NCBI GenBank assembly: GCA_041685075.1
Contig: JAWLGN010000017.1
Location: 1 to 34,756 of the forward strand
Length of the DNA stretch: 34,756 nt
Source of the DNA: JAMCRM01 sp041685075
GTDB lineage: Bacteria; Acidobacteriota; Terriglobia; Bryobacterales; Bryobacteraceae
Direction of reading: 5' to 3'
The notes beneath the pieces are model-generated. The model was not told the DNA's origin and did no database searches. It saw nothing but the letters and a program-made list of their open reading frames with translations. Made by a program: the position numbers and the translations under genes. Positions 8,072-15,864 of the stretch are shown piece by piece (the stretch's first letter is position 1; each line of letters starts with the position of its first letter).

Positions 8072-9573
8072 CTTTGATCCAAGTTACGCAAGGTCTCGAC
8101 CAGGCCGATGGGGCCCTCGGGCCGCAACAGCGGGAACAGGATGACGTCCCGGATGGAGCGGCTGCCGGTGAGGATCATGACCAGGCGATCGATGCCTATG
8201 CCTTCGCCGCCCGTGGGCGGCATGCCGTAAGCGAGGGCGCGCACGTAGTCCTCGTCCATCTGGTGCGCTTCCTCGTCGCCGCGGGCGCGCATGGCGAGCT
8301 GCATTTCAAAGCGCCGCCGCTGCTCCTGCGGGTCGTTCAACTCGGTGTAGGCGTTGCCGATCTCCATGCCGGCGGCGTAGATCTCGAACCGCTCGACGAA
8401 CTCGGGCTCCTCGGGCTTGTTCTTGGAAAGCGGCGAGGTTTCCACGGGATAGTCGTAGATGATGGTGGGGCGGACGAGCTTCTCCTCCACCACGCGCTCG
8501 AAGATGTCGGTGAGGGCTTCGCCGGGCGTGGGCTTTTCGGAGTGGCGCAGGAGCCACTCGGGGTCGCGCACGTCTTCGGGCGTGGGACGGCCGTCGCCGC
8601 TCCAGAACTCCACCACGGCGTCGCGCATGCTGTAGCGCTCCAGGCGCGCGAAGTCGATGGTGGCGCCGCCGTACTCCACCGCCGTGCCGCCGGTGGCGTC
8701 GATGGCCGCCTGGCGCAGCAGTTCTTCGCTGAGGTCCATCAGGCCGCGGTAATCCGTGTAAGCCTGGTAGAACTCCAGCATGGTGAACTCGGGGTTGTGC
8801 TGGGTGGAGAGGCCCTCGTTCCGGAAGTTGCGATTAATTTCGTAGACCCGCTCCAGGCCGCCCACCACCAGGCGTTTCAGGTACAGCTCCGGCGCGATGC
8901 GCAGGTAGAGATCCAAATCGAGCGTGTTGTGGTGGGTCACGAAGGGACGCGCCGCGGCGCCGCCGTAGACCGGCTGCATCATGGGGGTCTCGACCTCGAT
9001 GAAGCCGCGCCGCTCGAGCTGCGCGCGCAGCGAAGCGATGACCCGCGCACGGGTGACGAAGACCTTGCGGACCTCCGGGTTGGCGATCAGGTCCAGGTAG
9101 CGCTGGCGATAGCGCGTCTCGACGTCCTCCAGGCCGTGCCACTTTTCGGGCATCGAGAGCAGCGTCTTGGCAAGGTGCTCCAGGCACTCCACGTGGAGGC
9201 TCAGTTCCCCCGTGCGGGTGCGGAAAAGATAGCCCTCGGCGCCCACGATGTCGCCGATATCGAGCATCTGGAAGAGCTGGAAATCGCGATCCCCCACCGC
9301 GTCCTTGCGAATGTAGATCTGCAGGCGCTCGCCGTCCTGCTGCAGGTGGGCGAAGCCCGCCTTGCCCATGCGGCGCAGCGTCTGGACACGCCCGGCGATG
9401 CGCGCCCGCACCGGCGGATCGAGTTCTTCGGCGCTCTTCGAGCCGTACTCCGCCAGAATGCCGGGAATGGTGTGGGTGATATCGTAGCGCCGGCCATAAG
9501 GCCGGTAGCCCAGCGCCTCGAGGTCGCGAATCCGCCCCAGGCGCTGCTTCAGCAGCTCGTCTTCCAGCGACAA
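8068..9573 (-). CDS. lysS: Lysyl-tRNA synthetase, class II
   Basis: 501 residues, close to the usual ~500. An N-terminal OB-fold anticodon-binding domain lies at ~55-135. The class II core has ETPMMQPVYGGAAARPF around motif 1, motif 2 in the stretch RNFRNEGLSTQHNPEFTMLE (249-268), and motif 3 GGEGIGIDRLVMIL near the C-terminus. It charges tRNA-Lys in the cytoplasm. The start is TTG with a good AGGAG 6 nt upstream, and a TATAAT lies 27 nt upstream. It is co-transcribed with the LolC-like permease, whose TTG overlaps the stop. A lysS-lol neighbourhood occurs in other bacteria. Confidence 0.96.
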   Translation of the reverse strand: MSLEDELLKQRLGRIRDLEALGYRPYGRRYDITHTIPGILAEYGSKSAEELDPPVRARIAGRVQTLRRMGKAGFAHLQQDGERLQIYIRKDAVGDRDFQLFQMLDIGDIVGAEGYLFRTRTGELSLHVECLEHLAKTLLSMPEKWHGLEDVETRYRQRYLDLIANPEVRKVFVTRARVIASLRAQLERRGFIEVETPMMQPVYGGAAARPFVTHHNTLDLDLYLRIAPELYLKRLVVGGLERVYEINRNFRNEGLSTQHNPEFTMLEFYQAYTDYRGLMDLSEELLRQAAIDATGGTAVEYGGATIDFARLERYSMRDAVVEFWSGDGRPTPEDVRDPEWLLRHSEKPTPGEALTDIFERVVEEKLVRPTIIYDYPVETSPLSKNKPEEPEFVERFEIYAAGMEIGNAYTELNDPQEQRRRFEMQLAMRARGDEEAHQMDEDYVRALAYGMPPTGGEGIGIDRLVMILTGSRSIRDVILFPLLRPEGPIGLVETLRNLDQS

Positions 9574-9600
9574 AAGGTTCTCCTAGAAGGGAATACAACC

Positions 9601-9606
9601 ATTATA
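9601..9606 (-). promoter_or_regulatory. Candidate -10 box (TATAAT) of lysS
   Basis: A perfect TATAAT on the minus strand lies 27 nt before the TTG start, leaving room for a short leader with the AGGAG ribosome site. No clear -35 is seen. Confidence 0.4.
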
Positions 9607-9648
9607 GCGGGCGAGCGCCAGAGCCGGCTTCGAATGCGCCCGCCGGGC

Positions 9649-10365
9649 TTATCGCTTGACGATCACTTCCCGCAGGTTTTCCCGCGTCAGGAAGAACTTC
9701 ACCGAATCGAAGCGCTGGAAGAGCTTCTCCAGCGTACGGTTGTTAAACAACTGCGCCGGCCGGCGGCTACCGCGCTGCGAAACCTGCAACACGTTGAAGT
9801 CCTGGATGCGGAAGCTGTAGAAGGGCACCGTGCCGGCGCGCTCGTCGGAGTGGAAGAAGCAGAGCACGTAGCTGGTGGGCTTGGTGATATGGTGCAGGCG
9901 CTCCAGGGTGGCGGAAAGCAGCGCCGGCGCCATGTATTCCAGGACGTCCCAGACCAGCACGCCGTCGAAAGTGTCTTCCGGGTAGTCCAGGTTCTGGCGC
10001 AGGAGATAGTCGATGCGGCCGGGATTGGACTGCTCGGTCAGGTCGTCCGTACCGAAGGTCTCCTCCATGCTGCGGAGCAGATCCACGGAGTAGAGTTTGT
10101 GGCCCAGGTTGGTAATGAAGCTGACGTTGGCCTGGCTGGCGCCGCCAAGATCCAGGATGGTCAATCCCGTCTGGTCGCGGATGTAGCTGAAGAACTGCTC
10201 CAGGCCACGGCTCTGGCGGGAAGAGATCACTTCCCGGTCCCCGGAACGGGAGGAGGAGCGCCGAGAAGAGGCCGGAGGTACAGTTCCGGCCACGGCCGAC
10301 TCGCCCGACAAGCGGGGGCCGCGAAACAGGTTACGCAGCCTTTCGGCCAGCGAAGCGGCCCTCAT
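9649..10365 (-). CDS. SAM-dependent methyltransferase-like protein linked to bactofilin
   Basis: 238 residues, no signal peptide. Residues 1-55 are Ser/Arg-rich and probably flexible. A class I methyltransferase fold follows, with motif I as TILDLGGASQAN (69-80), an acidic turn YSVDLL (92-97) and a motif IV-like DGVLVWDVLEYM (134-145). The glycine loop LDLGGAS is slightly unlike the usual E/DxGxGxG, so binding of S-adenosylmethionine is probable but not certain. It starts 6 bp after the bactofilin stop, so the two form an operon. The substrate is unknown; a role tied to the bactofilin scaffold or envelope is inferred from position only. Confidence 0.75.
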   Translation of the reverse strand: MRAASLAERLRNLFRGPRLSGESAVAGTVPPASSRRSSSRSGDREVISSRQSRGLEQFFSYIRDQTGLTILDLGGASQANVSFITNLGHKLYSVDLLRSMEETFGTDDLTEQSNPGRIDYLLRQNLDYPEDTFDGVLVWDVLEYMAPALLSATLERLHHITKPTSYVLCFFHSDERAGTVPFYSFRIQDFNVLQVSQRGSRRPAQLFNNRTLEKLFQRFDSVKFFLTRENLREVIVKR

Positions 10366-10371
10366 CGCCTG

Positions 10372-10938
10372 TTATCGTTTGACCTCCGCCGCATTGCTTG
10401 CCGGGGGCGTGCTGGCGGGCTGCGGCGCCGGCGGCTGGCTCTTGGGCGCCTGCTTGGCAGGCTCAGGCTTCACGATGTCGATGCTGCCCTTGAAATAGGC
10501 GCCGTCTTCGATGATGATCCGCGCCGTGCGGATATCGCCCACAAGCTTGGCATCTTTGCGGATCTCCAGGCGATCGCTGGCTTCCACGTTGCCTTGAATC
10601 ACGCCGAGGGCTACCACCTCGCGCGCTTTGATGCCTGCCTGCACCTTGCCATTGGGTCCGATGGTGAGCTTGTGCTCCATAAGCTCGATCGTCCCTTCCA
10701 CATCGCCGTCCACGTAGAGATCTTCGCGGCTGAAAATCTGGCCTACGATCTTGACGGCTTTGCCGATGGAGGCCGCGCTGCCTCGCGGAGTATCCGGCTC
10801 AGTCCTGCCGGGGGGCATGCTGCTGGTCAACGGTTTATTCTCCTTCTTGACTTCGGTAGGATTCGGCGCGGTGGGTGCCGGCTTGGGGGTGCTCACCGGC
10901 TTGGCGGGTTCGTCCTGGCGTTTGCCCCACAAGCTCAC
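10372..10938 (-). CDS. Bactofilin family cytoskeletal protein
   Basis: 188 residues. The bactofilin core (DUF583) is at ~62-157, a right-handed beta-helix with regular hydrophobic turns such as DLYVDGDVEGTIE, LTIGPNGKVQAGIKA and LVGDIRTARIIIEDGAYFKG. It is flanked by Pro/Lys/Ala-rich tails (1-58 and 158-188), as usual for bactofilins, which polymerise without nucleotide and recruit envelope enzymes. The start is GTG with GGAGGG about 9 nt upstream. The short MSLWGKR N-terminus may help membrane association. The next gene follows after 6 bp. Confidence 0.92.
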   Translation of the reverse strand: MSLWGKRQDEPAKPVSTPKPAPTAPNPTEVKKENKPLTSSMPPGRTEPDTPRGSAASIGKAVKIVGQIFSREDLYVDGDVEGTIELMEHKLTIGPNGKVQAGIKAREVVALGVIQGNVEASDRLEIRKDAKLVGDIRTARIIIEDGAYFKGSIDIVKPEPAKQAPKSQPPAPQPASTPPASNAAEVKR

Positions 10939-11141
10939 AATGTTCGCCCTCCAGCGTTGATTCTCAAAATACGTCCATGCATGGTGCTGCTCCTAGTTTA
11001 TTAGGGACAATCGGCAAAAGGCAACCAAGGCTGTAGGGCGATACAAGTGGCAGAAAATCAATCCTCCGGCTCGCTTGCCGGGCGCACGGCCCCCCAGGGC
11101 GAAAATACTGGACCCGCGGCCGGCCCGCGCCCATCCTCCGG

Positions 11142-11202
11142 CCCTGCGACCCACGGCGACCGCCCCTCGACCCAGGCGACCGGCCCCTGCGACCCACGGC
11201 GA
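11142..11202 (+). repeat. 18-bp direct repeat pair
   Basis: CCCTGCGACCCACGGCGA occurs at 11142-11159 and again at 11185-11202, 43 bp apart start to start. A related CTCGACCCAGGCGACC lies between the copies. The pair sits just upstream of the candidate promoter of the CBS gene. Confidence 0.6.
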
Positions 11203-11212
11203 TGCCTTTCTG

Positions 11213-11244
11213 TGGTACGTTGGACCCATCGAAACGAGGAGGGA
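11213..11244 (+). promoter_or_regulatory. Candidate extended -10 and ribosome site of the CBS gene
   Basis: TGGTACGTT at 11213-11221 is a TGN-TANNNT element. A strong AGGAGGGA lies at 11237-11244, 4 nt before the ATG at 11249. The Shine-Dalgarno decides this start over in-frame upstream codons. Confidence 0.5.
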
Positions 11245-11248
11245 CCAC

Positions 11249-11746
11249 ATGCCATCTACTCAGCCGACCCCAGCCATCATGAAGCACGAGGAGTTGGTTG
11301 CCGCCGTCGAAACCGTCGCTTCGATTCTGAAGGCGAAGGGGAGCGCCGTATGGTCGCTCTCGCCGGAGGCTACCGTCTACGAGGCCGTCGCCCTGATGGC
11401 GGAAAAGGGCGTGGGCGCGCTCGCGGTGGTCGACGGCGCCCGCCTGGCGGGGATCGTCTCGGAACGCGACTACGCGCGCAAGGTGATCCTGAAAGGCAAA
11501 TCGTCGAAAGAGACCCTCGTGGGGGAGATCATGACCGCCGAAGTGGTCACGGTGGAGCCGCGCCGCACGGTGGCGGAGTGCATGCGCATCATGACCGATC
11601 ACCACGTACGCCACCTCCCGGTGCTGGAGAACGGCGCGCTGGTGGGGATGGTTTCCATCGGCGACATGGTGAACGCCATCATCCACGCGCAGGCCGAAAC
11701 CATCCAGCAGTTGCGCAACTATGTAACCGGCCAGTACCCCGCGTAG
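11249..11746 (+). CDS. CBS-domain pair protein
   Basis: 165 residues, cytoplasmic. It is two CBS motifs (about 33-85 and 93-147) with little else: VWSLSPEATVYEAVALMAEK/VGALAVVD/LAGIVSERDYARK, then IMTAEVVTVEPRRTVAECMRIM/VRHLPVLENGALVGMVSIGDM. Stand-alone CBS pairs bind adenine nucleotides and act as energy or redox sensors of partner enzymes. No partner is adjacent. The frame stays open further left, but the AGGAGGGA directly before this ATG and the family's usual length of 140-170 residues support this start. It converges on the POTRA gene with a 19-bp gap. Confidence 0.88.
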   Translation: MPSTQPTPAIMKHEELVAAVETVASILKAKGSAVWSLSPEATVYEAVALMAEKGVGALAVVDGARLAGIVSERDYARKVILKGKSSKETLVGEIMTAEVVTVEPRRTVAECMRIMTDHHVRHLPVLENGALVGMVSIGDMVNAIIHAQAETIQQLRNYVTGQYPA

Positions 11747-11753
11747 GTCCCGC

Positions 11754-11767
11754 GACGGGCTCCCGTC
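11754..11767. terminator. Small hairpin at the convergent CBS/POTRA junction
   Basis: GACGG (11754-11758) pairs with CCGTC (11763-11767) around a 4-nt loop, overlapping the stop of the POTRA gene. The stem is short and has no T-tract, so termination is only suggested by position. Confidence 0.25.
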
Positions 11768-13541
11768 AGAACGGCGTAAAGGCGAACAGGAGACCCGTGG
11801 CTACGGACCCCACCTGGCGCAGGCGGTCGAGCGCCGTGGCCGGCATCTCGCAGTAGAGAATGCCCTCGACGGGCGCGTCCGGGCCCTTGCCGCGGGTCAC
11901 TTTGACCTCCAGCGGCGGGGTCAGCGAGCGCTCGCTCTCGAGCACGCCTCCCAGCAGGCCGCGCGCCTGCGACATCCCGTAGCCCAGCAGCATGCCCTGC
12001 CAGCCGAGCTGCGGCGCGATGGTGTAGCCGGAGACGAAGCGCTGCCCCGGCAACAGCGGCCGGTGCAGGCTCCCCAGCAGCAGAAATCGGTTCTTGGGCA
12101 GAAACGGCAGGAAGTTCGCCAGCGGATGCGCGAAGGCCATAAAGCTGAGGGACGCGGTATAGGTAGACAGCTCCAAGATGCCGCGTCCCCAAGCCGGTAG
12201 GCGCGAACCGATGGTGAATTGCAGAGGTCCGGCAATGCTGAGCGGGCCGACCGGACCGGAAATGGCCCAGTGACCGCGCTTGCGCTCCCGGACGTGCACA
12301 ATGAGATCGGCGCGGTCGGTCCCCGGCGCGGTGTTCACCACCACGTTGGCCGGGGAGAGCGGCTCGAACAGCCCGGTGCGGTTCAACCGCGCCAACGTCT
12401 TGCGGAGCAGCATCTGGTCGAGCGGCTGCCCCTCATCGAACAGCATAGCGCGGCGAATGGCGATGTCGCTCAAACCGTGATGCCCGCGAAACTCGATGCG
12501 CCCGATGCGGTAGGCCGGGCCGGTCTCCACGTAGGCGGCGAAATCGGCCCACTGGTGCGTGGCGGAGCCGCCGCCGGGAACGTCGGCAACCTCCAGGCGC
12601 GCCTGAAAGTCGATCACCCCTTCCCGCTCGGCCTTGCGGCGCTCCTCCAGCAGCGCACCGCACACCTGCCTGGTGGGAAAGCTCGCGCCGGGACCCGGCT
12701 GGATGGGCCGCAAGACGCCGCCGGGGCTGTAGATATTCAGCGTGCGAACGGCATAGAGCGGTCCGGAATCGATGTGGTAGCGCAGACGGGAGCCCTTCGT
12801 GCCGGATTCCAGCGGATTGGGGGAGACGCGCGCCGCGAAGTAGCCATTGCGGTAGAGTGCGGATTTCAGCCCCAGCGCGTCGGAAAGGACGGCGTCGTCG
12901 CTGTAACCGGGGCGCATCTTCCAGCCGCTCCACAGGTGGGGGATGCCGGGCACGAGCGTCTTGCTCTTGGTAGCGCGCAGGGCCTTGCGCAGCACTTTGG
13001 GCTTGACCCCCAGGTCGCCTGTGAACTCCACCTCGCGAATGCGCACGGGCTTGCCCTTGTCGACGGCAATGCGCACGTCGGCGCGGGCGGAATCCACGGG
13101 CACCAGCTCGGCCCGGGCGGTGGCGTCGGGAAAGCCCTGCGCCACAAGCTGAGCGCGCAGCTCGGCCGCGGCTGCTTGTGCGCTCTGCGCGTCTACGAAG
13201 GAGTTGGCTTCGAGCGGCACCTGCAACCCGGCCGTCGGCGGGTCGATGACGACCTTGCGCACGCGCATCCGCGGCTTCTCCAGCACGCGGAAGATCAGCC
13301 GCACTCCACCGGACTCCTCGGTAGACTCCACCAGGACGTCTTCAAAGCGGCCGGTGGCCCACAGGCGTTTCACATCCTGGCGAACGCTGGCGGGGTCGAG
13401 CGGCGCGCCGGGCTTGGTTTCCAGTTCCCAGGGCGTACGCGAACCGGCCACCTCCACCGAAATAACCGGCTTCCCCTCCGCGCGGGCGCCGATCGGAACC
13501 AGCGCCACGAGAGCCGCCGCGCACAACACGGACAGATGCAT
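11766..13541 (-). CDS. POTRA-repeat outer-membrane protein with short C-terminal barrel
   Basis: 591 residues with a signal peptide (MHLSVLCAAALVALVPIGARA). POTRA-like modules cover about 26-90, 92-163, 166-260 and 344-420. The last has the classical form RIGRIEFRGHHGLSDIAIRRAML. The C-terminal part (~425-591) alternates like beta strands and ends GLLFAFTPF, with the terminal Phe expected of BamA-recognised barrels. It belongs to the BamA/TamA/Omp85 superfamily, but ~165 residues is under half of a 16-strand barrel. It could assemble or translocate outer-membrane components. It is last in a run of five minus-strand genes. Confidence 0.8.
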   Translation of the reverse strand: MHLSVLCAAALVALVPIGARAEGKPVISVEVAGSRTPWELETKPGAPLDPASVRQDVKRLWATGRFEDVLVESTEESGGVRLIFRVLEKPRMRVRKVVIDPPTAGLQVPLEANSFVDAQSAQAAAAELRAQLVAQGFPDATARAELVPVDSARADVRIAVDKGKPVRIREVEFTGDLGVKPKVLRKALRATKSKTLVPGIPHLWSGWKMRPGYSDDAVLSDALGLKSALYRNGYFAARVSPNPLESGTKGSRLRYHIDSGPLYAVRTLNIYSPGGVLRPIQPGPGASFPTRQVCGALLEERRKAEREGVIDFQARLEVADVPGGGSATHQWADFAAYVETGPAYRIGRIEFRGHHGLSDIAIRRAMLFDEGQPLDQMLLRKTLARLNRTGLFEPLSPANVVVNTAPGTDRADLIVHVRERKRGHWAISGPVGPLSIAGPLQFTIGSRLPAWGRGILELSTYTASLSFMAFAHPLANFLPFLPKNRFLLLGSLHRPLLPGQRFVSGYTIAPQLGWQGMLLGYGMSQARGLLGGVLESERSLTPPLEVKVTRGKGPDAPVEGILYCEMPATALDRLRQVGSVATGLLFAFTPF

Positions 13542-13549
13542 CTTAATAG

Positions 13550-13610
13550 CGGTGACGTGCGGCGGCGCGCGGCGGTTGCCGTGTCACCGGACGGCACAGG
13601 TGTGGTCCGG
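13550..13610. repeat. Overlapping inverted repeats between the M20 and POTRA genes
   Basis: CGGTGAC (13550-13556) pairs with GTCACCG (13583-13589), and CCGGAC (13587-13592) pairs with GTCCGG (13605-13610). The two stems share bases and are mutually exclusive, so this could be an attenuator-like leader of the POTRA gene, or chance in GC-rich DNA. Confidence 0.3.
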
Positions 13611-13612
13611 CG

Positions 13613-14887
13613 TCACTGGCGCCCGGCGCGCTCCAGGTAGTCCAGCACGATGTTGGCCATCAGCTTGACCCCCACCTGGAGGCTGGCTTCGTCGGCGTCG
13701 TAGTCGGGCGTGTGGAGGGGCGCGGTGATTCCCTTCCCTTCGTTCCCCACCCCCAGCCAGAACATGAGGCCGGGAATCCGGCGCAGGTAATACGTAAAGT
13801 CTTCGGCGCCCATCACCGGCGGCACCTGCACTACGTTCTCCGCGCCCAGGGTGCGGCGCATCACCGGCAGAGTGGCCTCCACCAGGGCCGCGTCGTTGAT
13901 GGTGGGCGGGTTCGAGCGCGCCGACCAGCGGATCTCGGCGCTCGCGCCATGGGTCTCCGCCACGCCCGTGAGGATCTGCTTCATCAGCGCCATCACGCGC
14001 TCCCGCACCGCCTCGTTATGGGTGCGCAGCGTGCCCTCCATGCGGACCTCCTCCGCAATGATGTTGTGGCGGTTGCCGCCCGCGATGGTGCCGACCGTGA
14101 GAACCATGGGTTCCACCGGATCGATGCGGCGGCTGCGGATGGTCTGGAGCGCGGTGATGCACTCGGCCGCCACCACTACCGAATCCACCGACTGGTGCGG
14201 CCAGCCGGCGTGCGCTTTCTTGCCCCGCACCACGATGGTGAAGGAATCCGAGGAAGCCAGCATGGCGCCGGGTACATAGCCGATTTTGCCCGCCGGCAGG
14301 TTGGGCGCGGTATGGAGAGCGAAGATGGCGGCGGGGCGGGGATTATCCAGCGCGCCTTCGCGAATCATGCGGTCGGCGCCCGAGTCCTCGCCCTCGGGCG
14401 CGCCCTCCTCGGCCGGCTGGAAGATGAATTTCACGTTGCCGGCGATCTCCTTGCGCATGCCGCTGAGCACCTCCGCGGCGCCCAGCGCCACGGTCATGTG
14501 GACGTCGTGCCCGCAGGCGTGCTTGACGCCTTTGTTCCGCGAGCGGTACGGCACGTCGAGGGTTTCTTCGATGGGCAGGGCGTCCATGTCGGTGCGGAGG
14601 GCCACGGTGGGGCCGGGTTTGGCGCCCTTCAGCAGCGCCACGATGCCATAGCGGCTCACGCCGGTGCGGATCTCATCGAACCCCAGGGCGCGCAGTTTCG
14701 CCTCGATGACGCCCGCGGTGCGCTCCTCGCGGTTAGAGAGCTCCGGGTGCATATGGAAGTCGCGCCGCTGCGCCACCAGGGAGTCCTGGAGCGAGGCGGC
14801 GGCGCGCGCTACACGTTCCTCGCGGGACTGCGCCGGCGCGAGCGGCGCCATCCACGCGGACAGCAGAAGAACGGCGATCGATTTCAT
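13613..14887 (-). CDS. Exported M20-family amidohydrolase (hippurate hydrolase/ILR1-like)
   Basis: 424 residues. A signal peptide (MKSIAVLLLSAWMAPLAPAQ) predicts periplasmic location. M20D signatures are all present: HMHPELSNREERT, RTDMDALPIEE, the metal ligands C125 and H127 in HACGHDVH, the Glu pair in QPAEEG (160-161), and a late His in APLHTPDY. A dimerisation domain lies at ~205-320. Relatives remove the acyl group from N-acylated amino acids (hippurate, IAA-amino acids, N-acetyl amino acids). The exact substrate is not readable. It is 28 bp downstream of the phosphoesterase gene, with a TGGTAGACT 7 nt before its ATG. Confidence 0.92.
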   Translation of the reverse strand: MKSIAVLLLSAWMAPLAPAQSREERVARAAASLQDSLVAQRRDFHMHPELSNREERTAGVIEAKLRALGFDEIRTGVSRYGIVALLKGAKPGPTVALRTDMDALPIEETLDVPYRSRNKGVKHACGHDVHMTVALGAAEVLSGMRKEIAGNVKFIFQPAEEGAPEGEDSGADRMIREGALDNPRPAAIFALHTAPNLPAGKIGYVPGAMLASSDSFTIVVRGKKAHAGWPHQSVDSVVVAAECITALQTIRSRRIDPVEPMVLTVGTIAGGNRHNIIAEEVRMEGTLRTHNEAVRERVMALMKQILTGVAETHGASAEIRWSARSNPPTINDAALVEATLPVMRRTLGAENVVQVPPVMGAEDFTYYLRRIPGLMFWLGVGNEGKGITAPLHTPDYDADEASLQVGVKLMANIVLDYLERAGRQ

Positions 14888-14894
14888 GGGGTTC

Positions 14895-14903
14895 AGTCTA
14901 CCA
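14895..14903 (-). promoter_or_regulatory. Candidate extended -10 (TGGTAGACT) of the M20 gene
   Basis: TGN-TANNNT on the minus strand, exactly 7 nt before the ATG at 14887, in the 28-bp gap after the phosphoesterase. No Shine-Dalgarno is visible, so a leaderless transcript is likely. Confidence 0.45.
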
Positions 14904-14915
14904 GTTGCGGCAGAC

Positions 14916-15779
14916 TCAACGGGCGGCCGTTCGAGCGGCTTCCAGTTCGATGCGGTTGGGCACCATTCCCATGTCGTAATACCGGTGCTCGACGCCCTCG
15001 GGACGCACGATGACCACGCGGAAACCGGCGCGGTCGTCCCCTCGCGGCTGCCCGATCGAGGCGGTAGTGACCATCTCCAGGTTGCCGTCCCGGGCCACGT
15101 AGTTCCGATGCAGGTGGCCGGCGAAGATGTGGGTCACGCCGTGCGTGCGGAACAGTTCCAGGTAGGGCTTGCGGCGTTCCATCCGGATATTGCGATACGT
15201 ATCCGGCTCATCCGCGGAGGAGAGGAACCAGGGGTGGTGCTGGAAGGCGATGATGGGCGAGGCGCCCTCCTGCCGCGCCTTGGCCAACTCCGCACGCAGC
15301 CAGGTCTCCTGCTTTTCCAACTCGCCGGGAAGGCGGTCCGGGTTGGAGATCACGCACGAGTTCAGCGCGAAAAAGGCCGCGCCGCCGTGGCGAAAGGTGT
15401 AGTAGTCCGGGCCGATGCGCCGGCGGAAATTGCCCAGGTGGTCCGCCGTGGGGGTGTCGCCGATGTCGTGGTTGCCCGGGAGGCTGTACAGCGGGATGGC
15501 CTCGTCCAGCCTGGCCGCGATGCGAAGGTATTCGGCGATCTGCCCCGGGTTGCTGGCCCGGTTCACCAGGTCGCCCGTCACCACCACGAAGGCCGGGCGC
15601 AGCCGGTTGGCCGTGGCGATCAAGAACTCGAAGTTGGCGGTTTCCTGCCGGAAATCGTCCAGAGAGCGGGCATAGTAGCCGAATTGGGGATCGCTGGCCT
15701 GGATGAAGAAAAAGGGTCTGGTGACCTGCGCCGGCGCCCAGCCGGTAAACAACAGCAGAAGCAGAAGGAGGCTGCGCAT
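14916..15779 (-). CDS. Exported calcineurin-like metallophosphoesterase, CPPED1-like
   Basis: 287 residues with signal peptide MRSLLLLLLLFTGWAPAQ. The metal-site motifs are in order: QASDPQFGY (D30, in the position of the usual DxH), VVTGDLVNR (D70), LPGNHDIGDTPT (102-110), FQHHPW (181-182) and FAGHLHRN (221-226). The DPQFG block, GNHDIGDTPTA and the run from DYYTFRHGG to FALNS match what I remember of the eukaryotic CPPED1/CSTP1 phosphatase better than the generic family. It probably removes phosphate from a protein or small molecule in the periplasm. It has its own -10-like element (GATAAT) and a strong inverted repeat just upstream. Confidence 0.88.
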   Translation of the reverse strand: MRSLLLLLLLFTGWAPAQVTRPFFFIQASDPQFGYYARSLDDFRQETANFEFLIATANRLRPAFVVVTGDLVNRASNPGQIAEYLRIAARLDEAIPLYSLPGNHDIGDTPTADHLGNFRRRIGPDYYTFRHGGAAFFALNSCVISNPDRLPGELEKQETWLRAELAKARQEGASPIIAFQHHPWFLSSADEPDTYRNIRMERRKPYLELFRTHGVTHIFAGHLHRNYVARDGNLEMVTTASIGQPRGDDRAGFRVVIVRPEGVEHRYYDMGMVPNRIELEAARTAAR

Positions 15780-15784
15780 GCCCT

Positions 15785-15790
15785 ATTATC
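15785..15790 (-). promoter_or_regulatory. Candidate -10 box (GATAAT) of the phosphoesterase gene
   Basis: GATAAT on the minus strand ends 5 nt before the ATG at 15779. The corresponding -35 position (about 15808-15813) falls inside the inverted repeat at 15804-15834. Confidence 0.4.
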
Positions 15791-15803
15791 CCGCGCTACC
15801 CGC

Positions 15804-15834
15804 GGACGCCCGCGCCTCCAGGGCGCGGGCGTCC
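15804..15834. repeat. Perfect 13-bp inverted repeat, terminator or operator
   Basis: GGACGCCCGCGCC (15804-15816) pairs with GGCGCGGGCGTCC (15822-15834) around TCCAG. It lies in the 85-bp gap between the TPR gene stop and the phosphoesterase start. There is no T-tract, so it is either a U-less terminator of the upstream genes or an operator covering the -35 of the phosphoesterase. Confidence 0.65.
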
Positions 15835-15864
15835 AGCATGCTGAATGGAATAACGTGTTGCCGC

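Larger units (their letters stand above)
10939..11248. other. 310-bp divergent intergenic region
   Basis: It lies between bactofilin (minus) and the CBS protein (plus). I see the bactofilin ribosome site next to 10938, an AT-richer patch at ~10955-11010 that could hold its promoter, an 18-bp direct repeat (11142-11159 and 11185-11202), and the -10 and ribosome site of the CBS gene at its right end. The open frame that extends the CBS gene leftward is Pro/Arg/Ala-rich and is not a credible protein. Confidence 0.5.

Noticed and set aside
8074..11004. A plus-strand frame open for ~976 codons
   Set aside because: It lies antisense to lysS, the methyltransferase and bactofilin, is rich in His/Gln/Arg/Ala with no domain, and exists because stop codons are rare in the mirror frame of GC-rich genes.
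11075..11248. N-terminal extension of the CBS protein by 58 codons
   Set aside because: It is Pro/Arg/Ala-rich, includes the 18-bp direct repeat, and lies upstream of a strong AGGAGGGA directly before the ATG at 11249.
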